Assembly: GCF_019175385.1 (NCBI RefSeq)
Contig: NC_083340.1
Location: forward strand, 21,402,336-21,466,335
DNA: 64,000 bases
Source of the DNA: Lycium barbarum
Lineage: Eukaryota; Streptophyta; Magnoliopsida; Solanales; Solanaceae
Direction of reading: 5' to 3'
Part shown: piece after piece, positions 1 through 12,264 of the stretch
How positions within the stretch are numbered: position 1 is the stretch's first letter
How the letters are laid out: the number at the start of each line of letters is the position of its first letter
Notes under the pieces: model-generated
The model's input: the letters and a program-made list of their open reading frames with translations, nothing else
What the model was told of the DNA's origin: nothing
Databases searched by the model: none
Translations under genes and position numbers: made by a program

Positions 1-1812
1 CGGAACACAACGTATTGCATTGACAAAACTTAATTCCTTGATTTTCTAAACCCTTATTATCTTGTCATGCCTCCGTTCCCATGTCTGTCTCATAACATAC
101 ATGCATTTAGTCCATTTCCACTTTTTTTCAGCACATCCTTGCTATATTAGTTCATCTTGAATTTCGACTCCTTCAAGCCAGTACGTTTCCTTCTTCTGTA
201 CTTGGGAATATTCTAATTCGTCTAAGAATGTTCTCATATACCAGTAACATTCGAGTATTGATCGTCTTTGGTAGTCATTTGGCTGACCCTAGTGATTCTT
301 CAACTCCTTTAGTCCATATAATGCCGGAGTTGCTTTCATCGCATGATTTGAACTATTTTTCTTTTGCTAACTGGATTCTTGTATCAAGTCAAATGTCCAC
401 ATATATTGGACACGACTCAAACCACTTCCTTCCTTCATGCCTAATAGTCCCCTAGGTTAATGAATCAATTGTGACATCAGAATTTGTTAAGCTCCTTATA
501 GAATTCCCGACTATACTATGCTCCTTCAACTGCAATTTTCCTTCATAGCTATCCTTTCACCAGTACCCTTGAGATTCCTCTTACTCTTTGTTCCCGATTC
601 TGAGTTGGGTTTATACCATACCAGTAAAAGTCGTTACTCTCTCTCATTCATTCTCACAATTCGTCCTTTCCTCAATTTATCTCATAGTGTCTCATAGTTT
701 CTCTTAACTAATTGTTTGTATCATGATCATGCGTTATAATCCTTCTAATGTCTCACCGATTCTTGTTCTCATCATCAATTTTTTTTTTTTGTAAAATACA
801 CCCTTTTCTTTCTTCCTTTGTTCATTTCTTATTTCCCTTTATTATACCATAGCTTGCTCGTATGTATGTCAATTCCTCGTATATTCGTCCTATTTCCTTT
901 ATAATCGCATCTCTATTCCAAGTCCACTCGCTTATGACATCACTGTCTACCTTTGGCCAAGCTTACTAATTTATTAAGCTTCCTCTTATCGTGACCGATC
1001 ACATAAATTCCTTTAATTAATTTATAACCGCACTTTCTTGTACTTCTGTCCTCAAGGTCCTCATTGATTTCCTTTTCTCTTAAAGTGCTCTTTCCCGTTT
1101 GACACGTAATACTGTATTTGAGTTCCTAATGTCAACTCTCTTTATGTTTCTAATAGGTCTCAATCCTCCGAAATCTCGAATGCAACTCATTCCAGTTTCT
1201 TTAATTACTAGTCATTTTTACCCCCAGTGTTCCTCCTTTAAATTAAATTAAGACCACTCTAAAACTTCTCATTGAAAGCATCGCATAGTTGTTCCTTCAA
1301 TCATGACTTACCAAACGGCTGATGGTCACATTTTCTCTTTATTCTTTCTCTATAAACATGCAAACAATTCAATTTGCAAAAAATTTGGCAGAGTTTCCTC
1401 TATAATTCATACTACCTCATTCCTGCACACAGCCCAAAAAACACATCCATTGCCCCATAGAGCAATCACAAATACCATAATATCTTGCTCAAGTTCTTAT
1501 ATCAATGTCTATCCATATTAATAAAATCGGAAACATACCTTTCGAATGAACAACTTCAATTCGAAGAAATTTCCTCATAGCGACATAACCAACTGCTTAT
1601 CCATGATCAAAACATTTGGGTTAGGATCAGGGACATCATATCCTATGATTTAGCTCTATGGCACGATCTAAGATAAAAAAAGAAAGGTCAATGGTTCCTA
1701 AATGCCCTGCAGCCTCTTGTTTATAAGTGTGGAGCGCTTCACACCCATAAACAAGACTCTACTGGACACGGCTCGTAGACATTCCCTAGGATGAACTGCT
1801 CTGATACCAATT
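1..1812 (-). mobile_element. Internal region of an LTR retrotransposon, non-coding here
   Basis: Read on the minus strand, this DNA lies directly downstream of the primer-binding site at 1798-1809 and of the LTR starting at 1813, so it should be the leader and gag side of the element. I see no long gag or pol reading frame in it; the short ORFs are scattered and unlike any known domain. Either the coding part lies to the left of the window, or this is a non-autonomous or decayed member. The assignment rests on position relative to the LTR, not on protein similarity. Confidence 0.6.
1798..1809 (-). other. Primer-binding site (initiator tRNA-Met)
   Basis: The plus strand reads GCTCTGATACCA, so the minus strand reads TGGTATCAGAGC, the standard complement to the 3' end of plant initiator tRNA-Met. 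It is separated by 3 nt from the LTR end (...GTGTGACA on the minus strand). This fixes the element's orientation and shows that 1813-6958 is its 5' LTR. Confidence 0.85.
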
Positions 1813-2263
1813 TGTCACACCCCTACCAGGAGTATGACGGGCTCCGACTCGTAGGCCGAGAACCACCTGACTTATCCGTTACTTTGAACATTATAAACCA
1901 TGACTCAAAGAACACCTGCACGCAGAAAAGGCCCAACATAGGAATATTCGATCATTCAACACATATGTATATATGCGGACCGACAAGGTCGCCACAACAC
2001 AGCGTATATCATGAAGCCGGCAAGGCTAACAGTAAAGTATCAAGAGCTCAAAATAAGGCCAACAAGGCCACCAATATATTATACCATAACATGAACCGGT
2101 GGAGATACAAAACATCTAACTATACACACACACGTCTACGAGCCTCTACATGGAATACAAATGATCATAAGGACAATACTAAATAGACTGCAGCTCCGGA
2201 GAAAGTGGAGTGCTCCTGAGAATCCGCTGATAGAAGACCTACGGGTCCTATTCGTCTTCCTAC

Positions 2264-4860
2264 TGTCACGCCCCAAAACCCACCCTAGACGTAACCGGCA
2301 TCCGACGTCATGAACAACATCGGAAGAACCTAAACGATACAATAATGACACTTGAACCCGCCAGGTTCAACATTCGCCTCCAACAGTTTATAAAGTAAAT
2401 GTAACAAATCAGGAACATATAAATTAAATCAGCGGAAGTCTTTATAAGTAATTAGTCATAAAAGTGTAAAACACCCATTAAGTCGTACGAGACTTTGACA
2501 ATCTACCCACAATTATGACAACTATCTAGGGAGCTTCTAAGAGACACAACCATAATCTAACTTCGGGACGCAGCCCGAAAATCTAGAATAATAAATGAAA
2601 CAGGAAGTGTCCCACGAATAAGGATGTGGGCTCACCAAATCAACAACAGCAGCAATTTCTCCTAAGCGTCGAGAGTATCACGAACCTGCTCTTCTCCGTT
2701 ACCTAACATACCATAAAAAACAACAATGGTATGCCTGAGTACTTTCGTACTCAGTGAGTGCCTCGGGGACAACAAGTATTATAAAAATAAAATATAACAA
2801 TACATAAAGAAATGAGTTCTAAAAAGATGGTATAAAAACAGTCATTCCACTTTATGACTCTTAATATCATTTGTTAAACAGTTTACAAAGCCATTAATCA
2901 ATATAAAAACAGGTATGTATCTCAATAAGAATTATCAAAACCCATTTATAAGCCTCTTGTCAATTTATAACTTTCAATTATGCCTTGCAAATTTATCATG
3001 ATTTTCAACAACAGTTCCATGAGAGAATAAGAATATCACACATGCCAATACAGGCCCAAGAATCAATCATATCGCGCATAGCGCACCACACCAGAACATA
3101 TAATTCTCGGTGGCTATTCTTCCTCCCGAATAGCTAGGCATAAATCACACCGGACTATGTAGTACGCGGTGGCTATCCTTCCTCCCGAATAGCTAGGCAT
3201 AAATCACACCCCAGGTAGCGAACCCAGCGGTGGTTATCCTTCCCCCCGAATAGCTAGGCTTGAATCACACCCCGGGTAGCGAATCCGGTAGTGGCCGCTC
3301 TTCCTCCCGAATGGCTAGGCAATGACACACTAGGATCCATAGTGGCTACCCTTCCTCCCGAGTAGCTAGGCCAAACATCACAACAAAGTTCATAGCATAG
3401 AAGCCGATTCACAAATTGTCTCAAAGTTGTCACACCATCAATAACATTAACGTTCATTATGCATATCGAAAGAATAATTCATTCCAATCAATGTTGTGAA
3501 AACGTACATCTCCTTTACAAAGATTTTCATGTCCCAATTCACCAATGAGAATGTCATTACCAACTCTTAACTAGCATTACTAAGCATCACTCATAGAGGA
3601 AAACATTCATAATAGCTTATACATATATAGGGTTTGTTACAATCTAGGTTTAATGTGGGTTTGTCCCCTCATACACATTAACCACCATTTAGACATGAAT
3701 TAGAGTTCAAGGAAACATGAAAAAATTGATTTTCCTTTCATTCATTAGAGAATCTTGAATAAAATTTATACTTCCAACAATAGTTTCAAAAAGTGATTTT
3801 CATTCAAAATAAGTTGTTAAAAGAGAGACATACAAATCACAACCCAAGAGTGCGTAAAAACCGATAGAACGAGTATGTTCAAAAGAGACATGCATCCAAA
3901 ATAAGGTTTTTTAAAAAGGGAGACATACAAATCACAACGAAAGAGTTTATAAAAATCGATCGAAAGAGTATGTTCAAAAGAGACATACATTAGGGTTTTG
4001 TATGAACTTTTTACTCCATAAAGAACTTTCAAGAAAAAGACATATATTCATAACAAGGTTTTTAAAAGTGATACATACCTTAATTTGTTAAACAAGGTTT
4101 AACAAATCACTTTTCTAATGAAGAACACCCAAACCCTAGCTTGAATCACTTTGGGAAGAATTATGTTGCAAACTCTAGGGTTTGGTCATAAAATCATGTT
4201 AGAAAGGGATTAGGAATTTGAATTCAACCTAGAATCATGATAACACTTACCTTGTATGGTTCTTGAGGCTTGGTACTTGTTCTTATTGACTTTAGGGTAA
4301 TTTTTAGTGAATGGGGTGCTGGGGAAATAAACCCCAAACCTTAGATATAACTTAAAACGTGTAACCCGACTTTTTGACCTGAAACCGACCCTGTTATGCG
4401 ATGGTCGCGTGACGCACATGCAGTGCACGACCATACTCAGATCATTAGTCAGAGAAGGGGTTTTTTTGCGATCGGCGTGCGGCGCGGGGCCATCGCATGC
4501 GCCCTCACAAGCGGCAGGTGTCGGTTCTGCACAGTGTTCGGTAAAATGGGCATAACTCTTTGTACGAAGCTTTTTTTGGGGTCGACGACCTACCGTTGGA
4601 AATCTATTTCAAAGATCTACAACCTTTATCAAGGAAGTTTTTCCAAATTAGCAACACACTTTCATGAAAATCGCCCAGAAGACAAACCTACCAAAACTTA
4701 GGCGAATTTAAGAGCCCTTAAGAACTTCACTAGTTGGTTTGACTTCAAAACGACCATCTTCCACCCGAATTCTTCAAGAATGGATTCATATAGATATAAT
4801 ATCATCTTAATACTAGATTTTTACACATTCACACCTAGTTCAAGTTTACGAGGTGTTACA
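2264..4860 (-). mobile_element. Solo LTR (2.6 kb) nested in the 1813-6958 LTR
   Basis: It begins TGTCACGCCCC and ends GAGGTGTTACA. The 5-bp TSD CCTAC lies at 2259-2263 and 4861-4865. The surrounding LTR reads continuously across the insertion once it is removed. There is no primer-binding site, polypurine tract or coding domain between the ends, so this is one LTR left after recombination. Minus orientation is inferred because the end corresponding to the PBS-side end of the neighbouring LTR (GTGACA) faces left. Confidence 0.85.
3108..3375. repeat. Tandem repeat of about 60 bp, five diverged copies
   Basis: A unit of the form GGTGGCTATCCTTCCTCCCG followed by AATAGCTAGGC recurs with starts near 3108, 3167, 3228, 3289 and 3339. 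Copies differ by point changes and small indels. It lies inside the solo LTR 2264-4860 and is presumably a family feature of that LTR. Confidence 0.85.
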
Positions 4861-5196
4861 CCTACCTACCTGCGGGTATGAGCGCAAAGATAAACTGTAC
4901 ATCTGAATGCCTCTTAAGGCGGATGCCATGCATGCTTAGCCTTTAAGAAAAATATTTTTATACATATACATAGTACCATGCCCGGCCATTAAGGCTCGGT
5001 GTCATATATATGGTATCATGTCCGGTCATTAAGGCTCGGTGTTATATATATATATATAGTATCATGCCCCGCCATTAAGGCTCGGTGTTATCATCATTAG
5101 CCCGCGTCCGGGGCAATATCATAACATGCCCACTGCAGTGGTGTGCACATCTACGTGCCATGCCCGACCGACTATAGCGCGGCGCGGTGTGAGAAA

Positions 5197-5204
<8 letters not shown>

Positions 5205-5243
<39 letters not shown>
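5205..5243. repeat. TA dinucleotide microsatellite
   Basis: An uninterrupted TA/AT run of roughly 39 bp inside the LTR at 1813-6958. The overlapping short ORFs on both strands, which contain poly(Tyr-Ile) runs, are artefacts of it. Confidence 0.95.
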
Positions 5244-5244
<1 letters not shown>

Positions 5245-7063
5245 CATGCATGAGAGCCAAATAAAAGCTATAAATACATCGGAGTGGCGTAAGGTCGGTA
5301 ACCTCCAATTATATTATGGAATAATCATCATCGTTCTATCTCACCTTGAAGGAACAATTATTATAAGGCGAGATCAACAACAATGAATAAAAATCACGAA
5401 AATAACTCAACATTCTCATATTTACATTGAAATCATAAGCTTGGGACTTTTAAATATGAAATCATTATCATCGTCGTAATCATCATAGAAACATTCTCAT
5501 CTTTAGCATCGTCATTAACATTGTAAAAACATGTTCGTTGTTGTTGTCATAAAAGCTTATATAAATCTTTGGCTCGGAAAATAGGGACATTTTGGAAAAC
5601 ATTTATGGATTATCAAGAAATAATTCATGCCTTTGAATCATGAACTCTATGAATCATGAATTTCTAGCTTTTGAGAATAAGAATATTCTTGGAAAACATT
5701 TATGGATTCACATAAAGGGATCATGGGACATTTGGAAAATACCTATTGGATTCATAAGAAAGGAATCATGCCTTTAGAAGAAAGGGACTAGCCTTAACAT
5801 ACCTCGAAGATAATTTCTCGACTTCCAACTTACTTCCTGTCTTGCAATTCACTTAAGATCATTCGTAGCCTCGTAATATAAATATACAACCATTCATACT
5901 ATTGTTAGGCTCATTGTCATACGCTCGTCTTGAACACTTAATTTAAATCCATTGAGAATCTATCAAAATTCGGGCAGCATCTCCCTTGTTTATATGCCTA
6001 GCCCGAAATCACAAACAACAACAACAACAATACCAAAATCACAACAACATTACCAACACCAATAGGCTCCATAAAACATCTCACACGATGTTTTCCAAGT
6101 TTCTCAACTATCCAACTTATTATACGACTATGTAATAACTTTATCTCCGTAAATAAACTGAAATTAATATTAATAAGGAGAGATTCATACCTTATTCTTT
6201 CTAGAGCAGCAATATGATCAATATTTACTTTGAATCCAAGCCAATTCCGCCACAAGACAATACTATAATCACAACCGCACGTTACTTGGACCTCGATTAA
6301 TACTCCGTCACTTGAAATTACTCAAAATCCTCATTTTTATGTGATATATAAGCTCTCTTGCTTGGCTGAATTTTCTGGAATGTTTTGGATAATTTTTGTG
6401 CAGAAAAATGGGGTTTTTGCCCCTTATATAGGTGCTAAGGTCGGTACACTGTACAGTACTGTAGCAGCCTGTTTCTACTCTGCCTGCTGAATTTGTGACG
6501 TCCATAATTCTCTACTCCGACGTCGTATCGATGAGCGGTTTGTAGCATTGGAAACTAGACTCGATGAAATTCATTTTAAGCTTTTGAAACACCTTAAAAC
6601 TCCCCATATACCTGGATATATACCCCTCCAAAGTTGACCCAAAATTCTGTCCTTAATTCTGCCAACTTTTTCCAAATTTTCGACAAACTTATTTTCTTTG
6701 ATTTGGTTGATCCCGGAATCTTCCAGAACTCCCCCTACATGCTATTTATCATTTATTATACTTGATAATGGTCATTTTCTCGTGTTTCGAGGTTCTCCTT
6801 CCTGATTGCGACTTACGAGATCGTAATTCATCCTTTACTTCATTGTTACATACTTCTCATGGCTTGTACCTTCCAAAACATCATGGGACGTCTCTGATAC
6901 TCCATTACTATGGTGATGTACGTGGCATGCTCATGCTCTGAAAGTGCGGGGTGTAGCAATAAGTCTAATAATATAATATTTTAAAACAAGTATTATAGTC
7001 ATGAAAATTTCGAGAAATAAAAAGATCTCGATGGTATGGAATGGAGATGCGAAAAATTATACA

Positions 7064-9832
7064 TGTAACACCCCGCATCTTGGAGCTGAGTTTAAGCTCA
7101 TATCATTAGAATTCTAGTGGAAACACTGAAGGTTTGAACGTTTTGCGAAAATGGTTGATAGGCCTATTTCGGGCAGCGACTCCTTGATCGGTTTGGAATT
7201 TGGGAAAGTAACCCCAATGAGGTTGTATTATGTAGAAATACCTTTCAAACGATATAAGGACCAAGCCAATCAGATATCGGAGCAAGGAGATATGATCGTC
7301 TCAATTTGGCTAATAGTAAGGCACTTGAAATCCTATAGAATCGGCTAAGTTTTCGATACGTCTGCCTTCCAGTCAAATTTCGTGAAAATCCGTTGGGCAT
7401 TTGAGAAAACTTCCTTGATGAAAGTTGTAGACCTTTGAAATATATTTCCAACGGTATGTTATGGAGGTCAAACGGACATCTTTGAAAAGAGTTATGCCCA
7501 TTTTACTGAAGCTTGTTCGCTGGAAATTTCACTTGAGTTACGGTCACTGTTACGGACCGTAACACGTGTTACGGGCCGTAACAGTGGACCGTAACACACC
7601 AAAAATTTCCAGAACCTCACTGGAAATTTTCACCAAGGTACGGTACCAAGTTTCGGTCCGTACTTCGTGTTACAGGACCGTAACAGTGACCGTATCTTGG
7701 TCCGTATGTACGTTTCGGGTCACTTGACTTCGGGAGGCCATAACCCTATCATAAATTGGGAATTTGGGAAAACTCAAAGAACTAAAGTTGTAAATAATTG
7801 AAATACCTTACCAACCATAGTTCGTGGGTTCACAGGTGACATCGGGATAAGGAGATATGGACGTTTTAAGACAGAAAAGTCCAACCCGTTTTCAAGTTGG
7901 GTCAAACCCATTTCCCCTTAGTATTTAAGGGAAATGTTAACCCTAGCAGCCCATTTTTTCCCATAACTTCAGATTTTAGAGAGATAAAGTGAGAGAGAGG
8001 GGAAATTAGAGAGATAAAGTAGAGAATCAACCAAGTTGAAGGCCCCGAATCCCGAGGCTCGTGAAGGATAAAGTGTAGTACAAGTTGTTGCTGTCATTCT
8101 AAGCTAAAGATCGAACTTGGAGGTTGATTTCATGGTGACCACTCATAAAAGGTAATGTTTCTACTCCCTAATCATTTATGGTTGTGAATTGATGAATTCT
8201 TGGGAGAATAATAATTGGGTTTGATGAAGAGGATTATATGAACTATGCTAGAGTTGTTAGATTGTTGACTTGGGATTGTTGTATTCATATGGGTGATGAA
8301 GAATGATGTTAATAACGTCTAATTGATATTGTAAAAGTAGCTAGAAGTAATAGAATGGGGATTGGGTGAAGAAAACACCATTAATGAGGGTTATAGAGAT
8401 TCATGCCCACTAAGTGTTTGATAAAATGCTTAGATGAACAAAACATGGATATTGTTGTTAATATAGAATCCCTATGACCTGTATTGCTATAGATTAAAGT
8501 TGAAGGGATTGAAGGACATTGTGATACGCTCAAAAGCATGAAATTAAGGTATGTAGGCGCAATCCACGTGTGGGAACATCTTTGTTCTTCCCCATGTTTC
8601 AGTATTCCATGATTACACACCAAGTTTTAGGATTCTAGGTATACTCATGATAAGCCCTAGACACTTGAACCATGATGTATATTATATGGTCAGTTACAAT
8701 TCCGTTTGATTAGTCTTAATTTACTGTTTTGGTAATTGAGACCCAGTCCGTAATCTATGAAAACCCATAACTTGCATCCCATGGGTTCTATAACACAAGG
8801 TCTGAGATATTTTGCTTATTCCTGTGAAAAGCTCGTATATATGCATTTGTTGTCATGTCTTCATGTACCCATGTTCATGTCAAGATTCAGAAATCATGTT
8901 TTCAGTTATTTTCATGTTCGGGAGTTGTATTAATACCGAGAAGGCTCAGATAGCCTGAAACTACGTATGCCAACGTAGGATAAGGATCGCTCCGCCCAGA
9001 TAGGACGATTCCTTCATATTTTCCCCCATTGAGGGATTTTGGATCCATTTATGTCAGATTCATGTCTCGTGCCCCGGCAAGGTACGAGATAGCTTAGCTG
9101 ATCGGGCAGAGATCAGACTCCGCGTTTCTCCCCGTGGTGGATCATGTCGGTATTACAGATTATCTCATGCTTACAATACTCATGTTTATGTTCAGTTCCA
9201 GTACTCAGTTTCAGTTTCAATTTCATGTTTATGTACTCATGCTCATGCTCATGTTCATGTCCAGGTTTTCAGTTTCAGTTCTTATCATGTTATTTCATGT
9301 CCTATGTTATTTCATTCAGTTGTTTTACATACCAGTACATTCAATGTGCTGACGTCCCCTTTTTATTGCCCCGGGGCCTGCATTTCACGATGCAGGTACT
9401 GATATACAGGACGACACATCTGCTCAGTAGGACAACATTCATATCAGCTTATTGGTGAGCCCCATCTCATTCGGGGTTTAGTCAACTTTTGTCTTATGAT
9501 TAATTATGCATCTAAAGGTATGCTGGGGGCCTTGTCCCAGTAAGTATGTTTTCCAATCAGACTAATGATAGAGGTTTCATAGACTATATAAGTCAGTTAT
9601 GTCATGTCAGACATTTGGAGTCGTATAGCCATTTTGGCTCACTCATGTTTAAACAAGTATTTTATTAAGTATTATGACTTACCATGTTTTATAAAGGCTC
9701 ATTATGCATTCACGTTATATTTCCGCTCATGTATGCCTCATGATAGTTCAGCAAGCCATGTGGTTCGCTCGGTCACATGCAGTCAGGCACCGAGTGTCGT
9801 GTTACGTCCAGGTCATGGTTCGGGGCGTGACA
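7064..9832 (+). mobile_element. Solo LTR (2.8 kb)
   Basis: It starts TGTAACACCCCGC, ends CGGGGCGTGACA, and is flanked by the 5-bp TSD ATACA at 7059-7063 and 9833-9837. No internal domain or primer-binding site is present. It contains C-rich and TCATG-rich simple-sequence stretches (about 9170-9260). The termini match those of the other long LTRs here, with the GTGACA end on the right, so it lies in plus orientation. Confidence 0.88.
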
Positions 9833-9837
9833 ATACA

Positions 9838-10326
9838 CTACATACATAAAAATAAATAACTAAAAATAAAGAGGAAAAATTTGCACTGGCTTTATTTTTT
9901 AAAAATATACGATTTTATTAGATTTTTTAAATGTTAAACCGATACAAATGTAATCTTTTTGTTATTTGTATAATTCTATTTTAATGTGGAAAGAATATGT
10001 TGTTTAATGTGGAAAAATATGCTATTTAAAAAAAAGTTAAATTTGAATAGAAAAAATAAATTACTTGAATTTTAATTTAAATTGAAAGATAATATATTTG
10101 AATTGGGATTTAAAGAAAATTTAGATTTGAAAAGTGCCTTAATAGAAAGTATGGTTTGATTCTTTTGTCGCTTTTTAATCAGGTCATATTTAATTGGATA
10201 TAAAATATGAATTTGATTAAATGAGTTTGATAAGTTAAATATGTCTATTATTAAAATTAAAAAATGGGGCTTTAGTGACATGGCATGACAACTAGGATAG
10301 AATGAGGCTTTTGAGATGTCTAGGTA
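9838..10326. other. AT-rich intergenic DNA, no gene seen
   Basis: A stretch rich in A/T homopolymer runs between the solo LTR and the next element. I find no reading frame with recognisable similarity, no RNA gene and no clear terminal repeats. Confidence 0.6.
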
Positions 10327-10336
10327 TTTTTTAGGG

Positions 10337-12254
10337 GAGTTAATTTCCTAAAAGATCACTCATGTTTTGACAATTGCCCCAGAATATCACTTTGTTTCAT
10401 TCAGGACTAGAATATCACTCAACTATCCCCGTTTTCCTCAAAAATTACTAAACATTACAAATCTCCTTCTCTCCTATTTGGCATGCCACGTCATATTAAA
10501 AATTTATTTTAATAATAAATTTATGGAATAATTTCAAAGACCTCGCTCCAAGTTTGTCTTGATAACACTTAGTTCCCTTGTGGTTTAGATATTTTCACTG
10601 ACCTTCGTTATTTCAATTTTTGTAACCAAACTTGTTTAAATAAAAAATTTATATTCCAAATTTACCCTTTTTATATCCTTTTCTTTTCAAATTTTCCTTC
10701 AGTTATTTCCTTTTCCAAGTTGTCAGTCATATATTCCTTCCGTACTAATTTATGTGACATTTTTTATTTTCGAGAGTCAATTTCACTAATCTTTTAAGCT
10801 AAATTGGATTAGAATAATTTAATATTTTAAAATTAAAATTTATGTATTCAAAAACTATACGAAAAATGTATAAGCAAATTTCCTCATGTCAATATAACAA
10901 ATACATTATAAAATGTCGATCAAAACTTGCATAGTTTAAATCTCGAAAAATGAAAAGTGTGATGTAAATTATAATTGATACAAATCTAATTAGTTATGGT
11001 TAATGGTTATACAAAACCAACTTTGCAAGCTGCAACAAATACTAAGATCACGTCTATCATTCAATAAAATAAATGTTGTACTGCTACTACGAAATCGAAT
11101 ACTAACCACTTAATCGATTTCAAATCTGTCATTAGCTATTGTTCTACATGTTTTAGTAGTAATAAGTCACTAATAATGAACCCCTCTCACTCTACACACG
11201 TATCATTAAGTTTAAAAACCAAAACCAGCGGGAAGGTTCTCGGAATAATCATCCTCAAATTAAATGTTGGCACGAGTGGGTAAATAATTAAAAATCTATA
11301 TTCCAAATTTACTCTTTTATAACTTAGTCATGCGAACAATGTTCCATAACAGTTCTCTCACCCTAAAATTGTTAGGATTATTATTTTAATAGTTAGGATA
11401 AATATTTAAAACTATCTTATATCTAAATAAGAAATCCTAAATTATAGTGTTAATGTAACATCATTATGAGAAATCATAATTCTAGTGTTACGGTAATATT
11501 GCTCTTTTTTCTTATAATCATGTTATTAATAACAGTATTTAGGCTAAAAGGAGCACATCTCACTTTTAGTATTTAGAGTGTGAGATAAATAATCCATTTT
11601 TTAAATTCTTATAGTTGTATAACTGCAATAAGTTTTAAACTAAGTTTTTTGGTAGAAGGAGCATAATTATATCTACGAAAAATGGTAGGAAACTGTATAT
11701 ACAACGTGAGACTTAAAAAATAATTAATGAAGCCCAAGCTTTTTGAATCAATTTTCATATCACAGTTGTTGAATTTCATGTTTTAGCGTTCGAGATTAAA
11801 ATTTTCAAGCACAAAAAAAAAATCACTTTTACCTAGAAAATTAGATAGTTATGAATTAGGAAAAATCTTACGATCAATGAGAAACTATTATTGTCAAAAG
11901 TTTAAACATTATAAATAAGGTTACAAAAGGGTATATTAGCAACATAAATAATTTTTAGTATTTAAAATTAGTTTGGTTACAAAAGAATCAAAATAAGAGA
12001 GGCTAGTGTAGAGGAACTAAGTGTTATAAAGGCAAATTTGGAAGGAGGTCTTTAAAATTATTCCATAAGTTTATTATTAAAAAAAAAATCAATGTGACAT
12101 GGCATGCCAACTAGGGGAGAAGGAGAGTTTTATAATGTCTAGTATTTTTTGAGGAAAATGGAGATAGTTGAGTGATATTCTAGTCCTAAAAGAAACAAAA
12201 GTGATATTAGGAGGTAATTGTCAAAACATGGGCGATATTTTAGGGAATTAACTC
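10337..12254. mobile_element. Non-autonomous long-TIR element, Mutator-like
   Basis: Inverted repeats of roughly 300 bp face each other: the left end begins GAGTTAATTTCC and the right end, read on the other strand, begins GAGTTAATTCCC. Matching then continues through about 10640 on the left and back to about 11980 on the right. A perfect 10-bp direct repeat, TTTTTTAGGG, flanks it at 10327-10336 and 12255-12264. Long TIRs with 9-10 bp TSDs are typical of Mutator-like elements. There is no transposase. The interior (about 10725-10975) holds what may be the end of a second small element (TTCCGTACTAATTTATGTGA). Confidence 0.75.
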
Positions 12255-12264
12255 TTTTTTAGGG

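Larger units (their letters stand above)
1813..6958 (-). mobile_element. 5' LTR of a Ty3-type element, interrupted by a solo LTR
   Basis: On the plus strand the LTR begins TGTCACACCCC and ends GCGGGGTGTAGCA. Removing the insertion at 2264-4860 and its TSD leaves about 2.5 kb. The adjacent primer-binding site gives minus orientation. Three degenerate copies of a CATGCC...GGCTCGGTGT motif occur at about 4978-5092, and a TA microsatellite lies at 5205-5243. Several stretches (for example CTTGAAGGAACAATTA near 5346) recur in the LTR at 15779, so the two LTR families are related. The partner LTR is outside the window, so its TSD cannot be checked. Confidence 0.8.

Noticed and set aside
3108..3375. 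CRISPR-like spaced repeats
   Set aside because: The spacing is a diverged tandem repeat within a plant LTR, not identical repeats with unique spacers.
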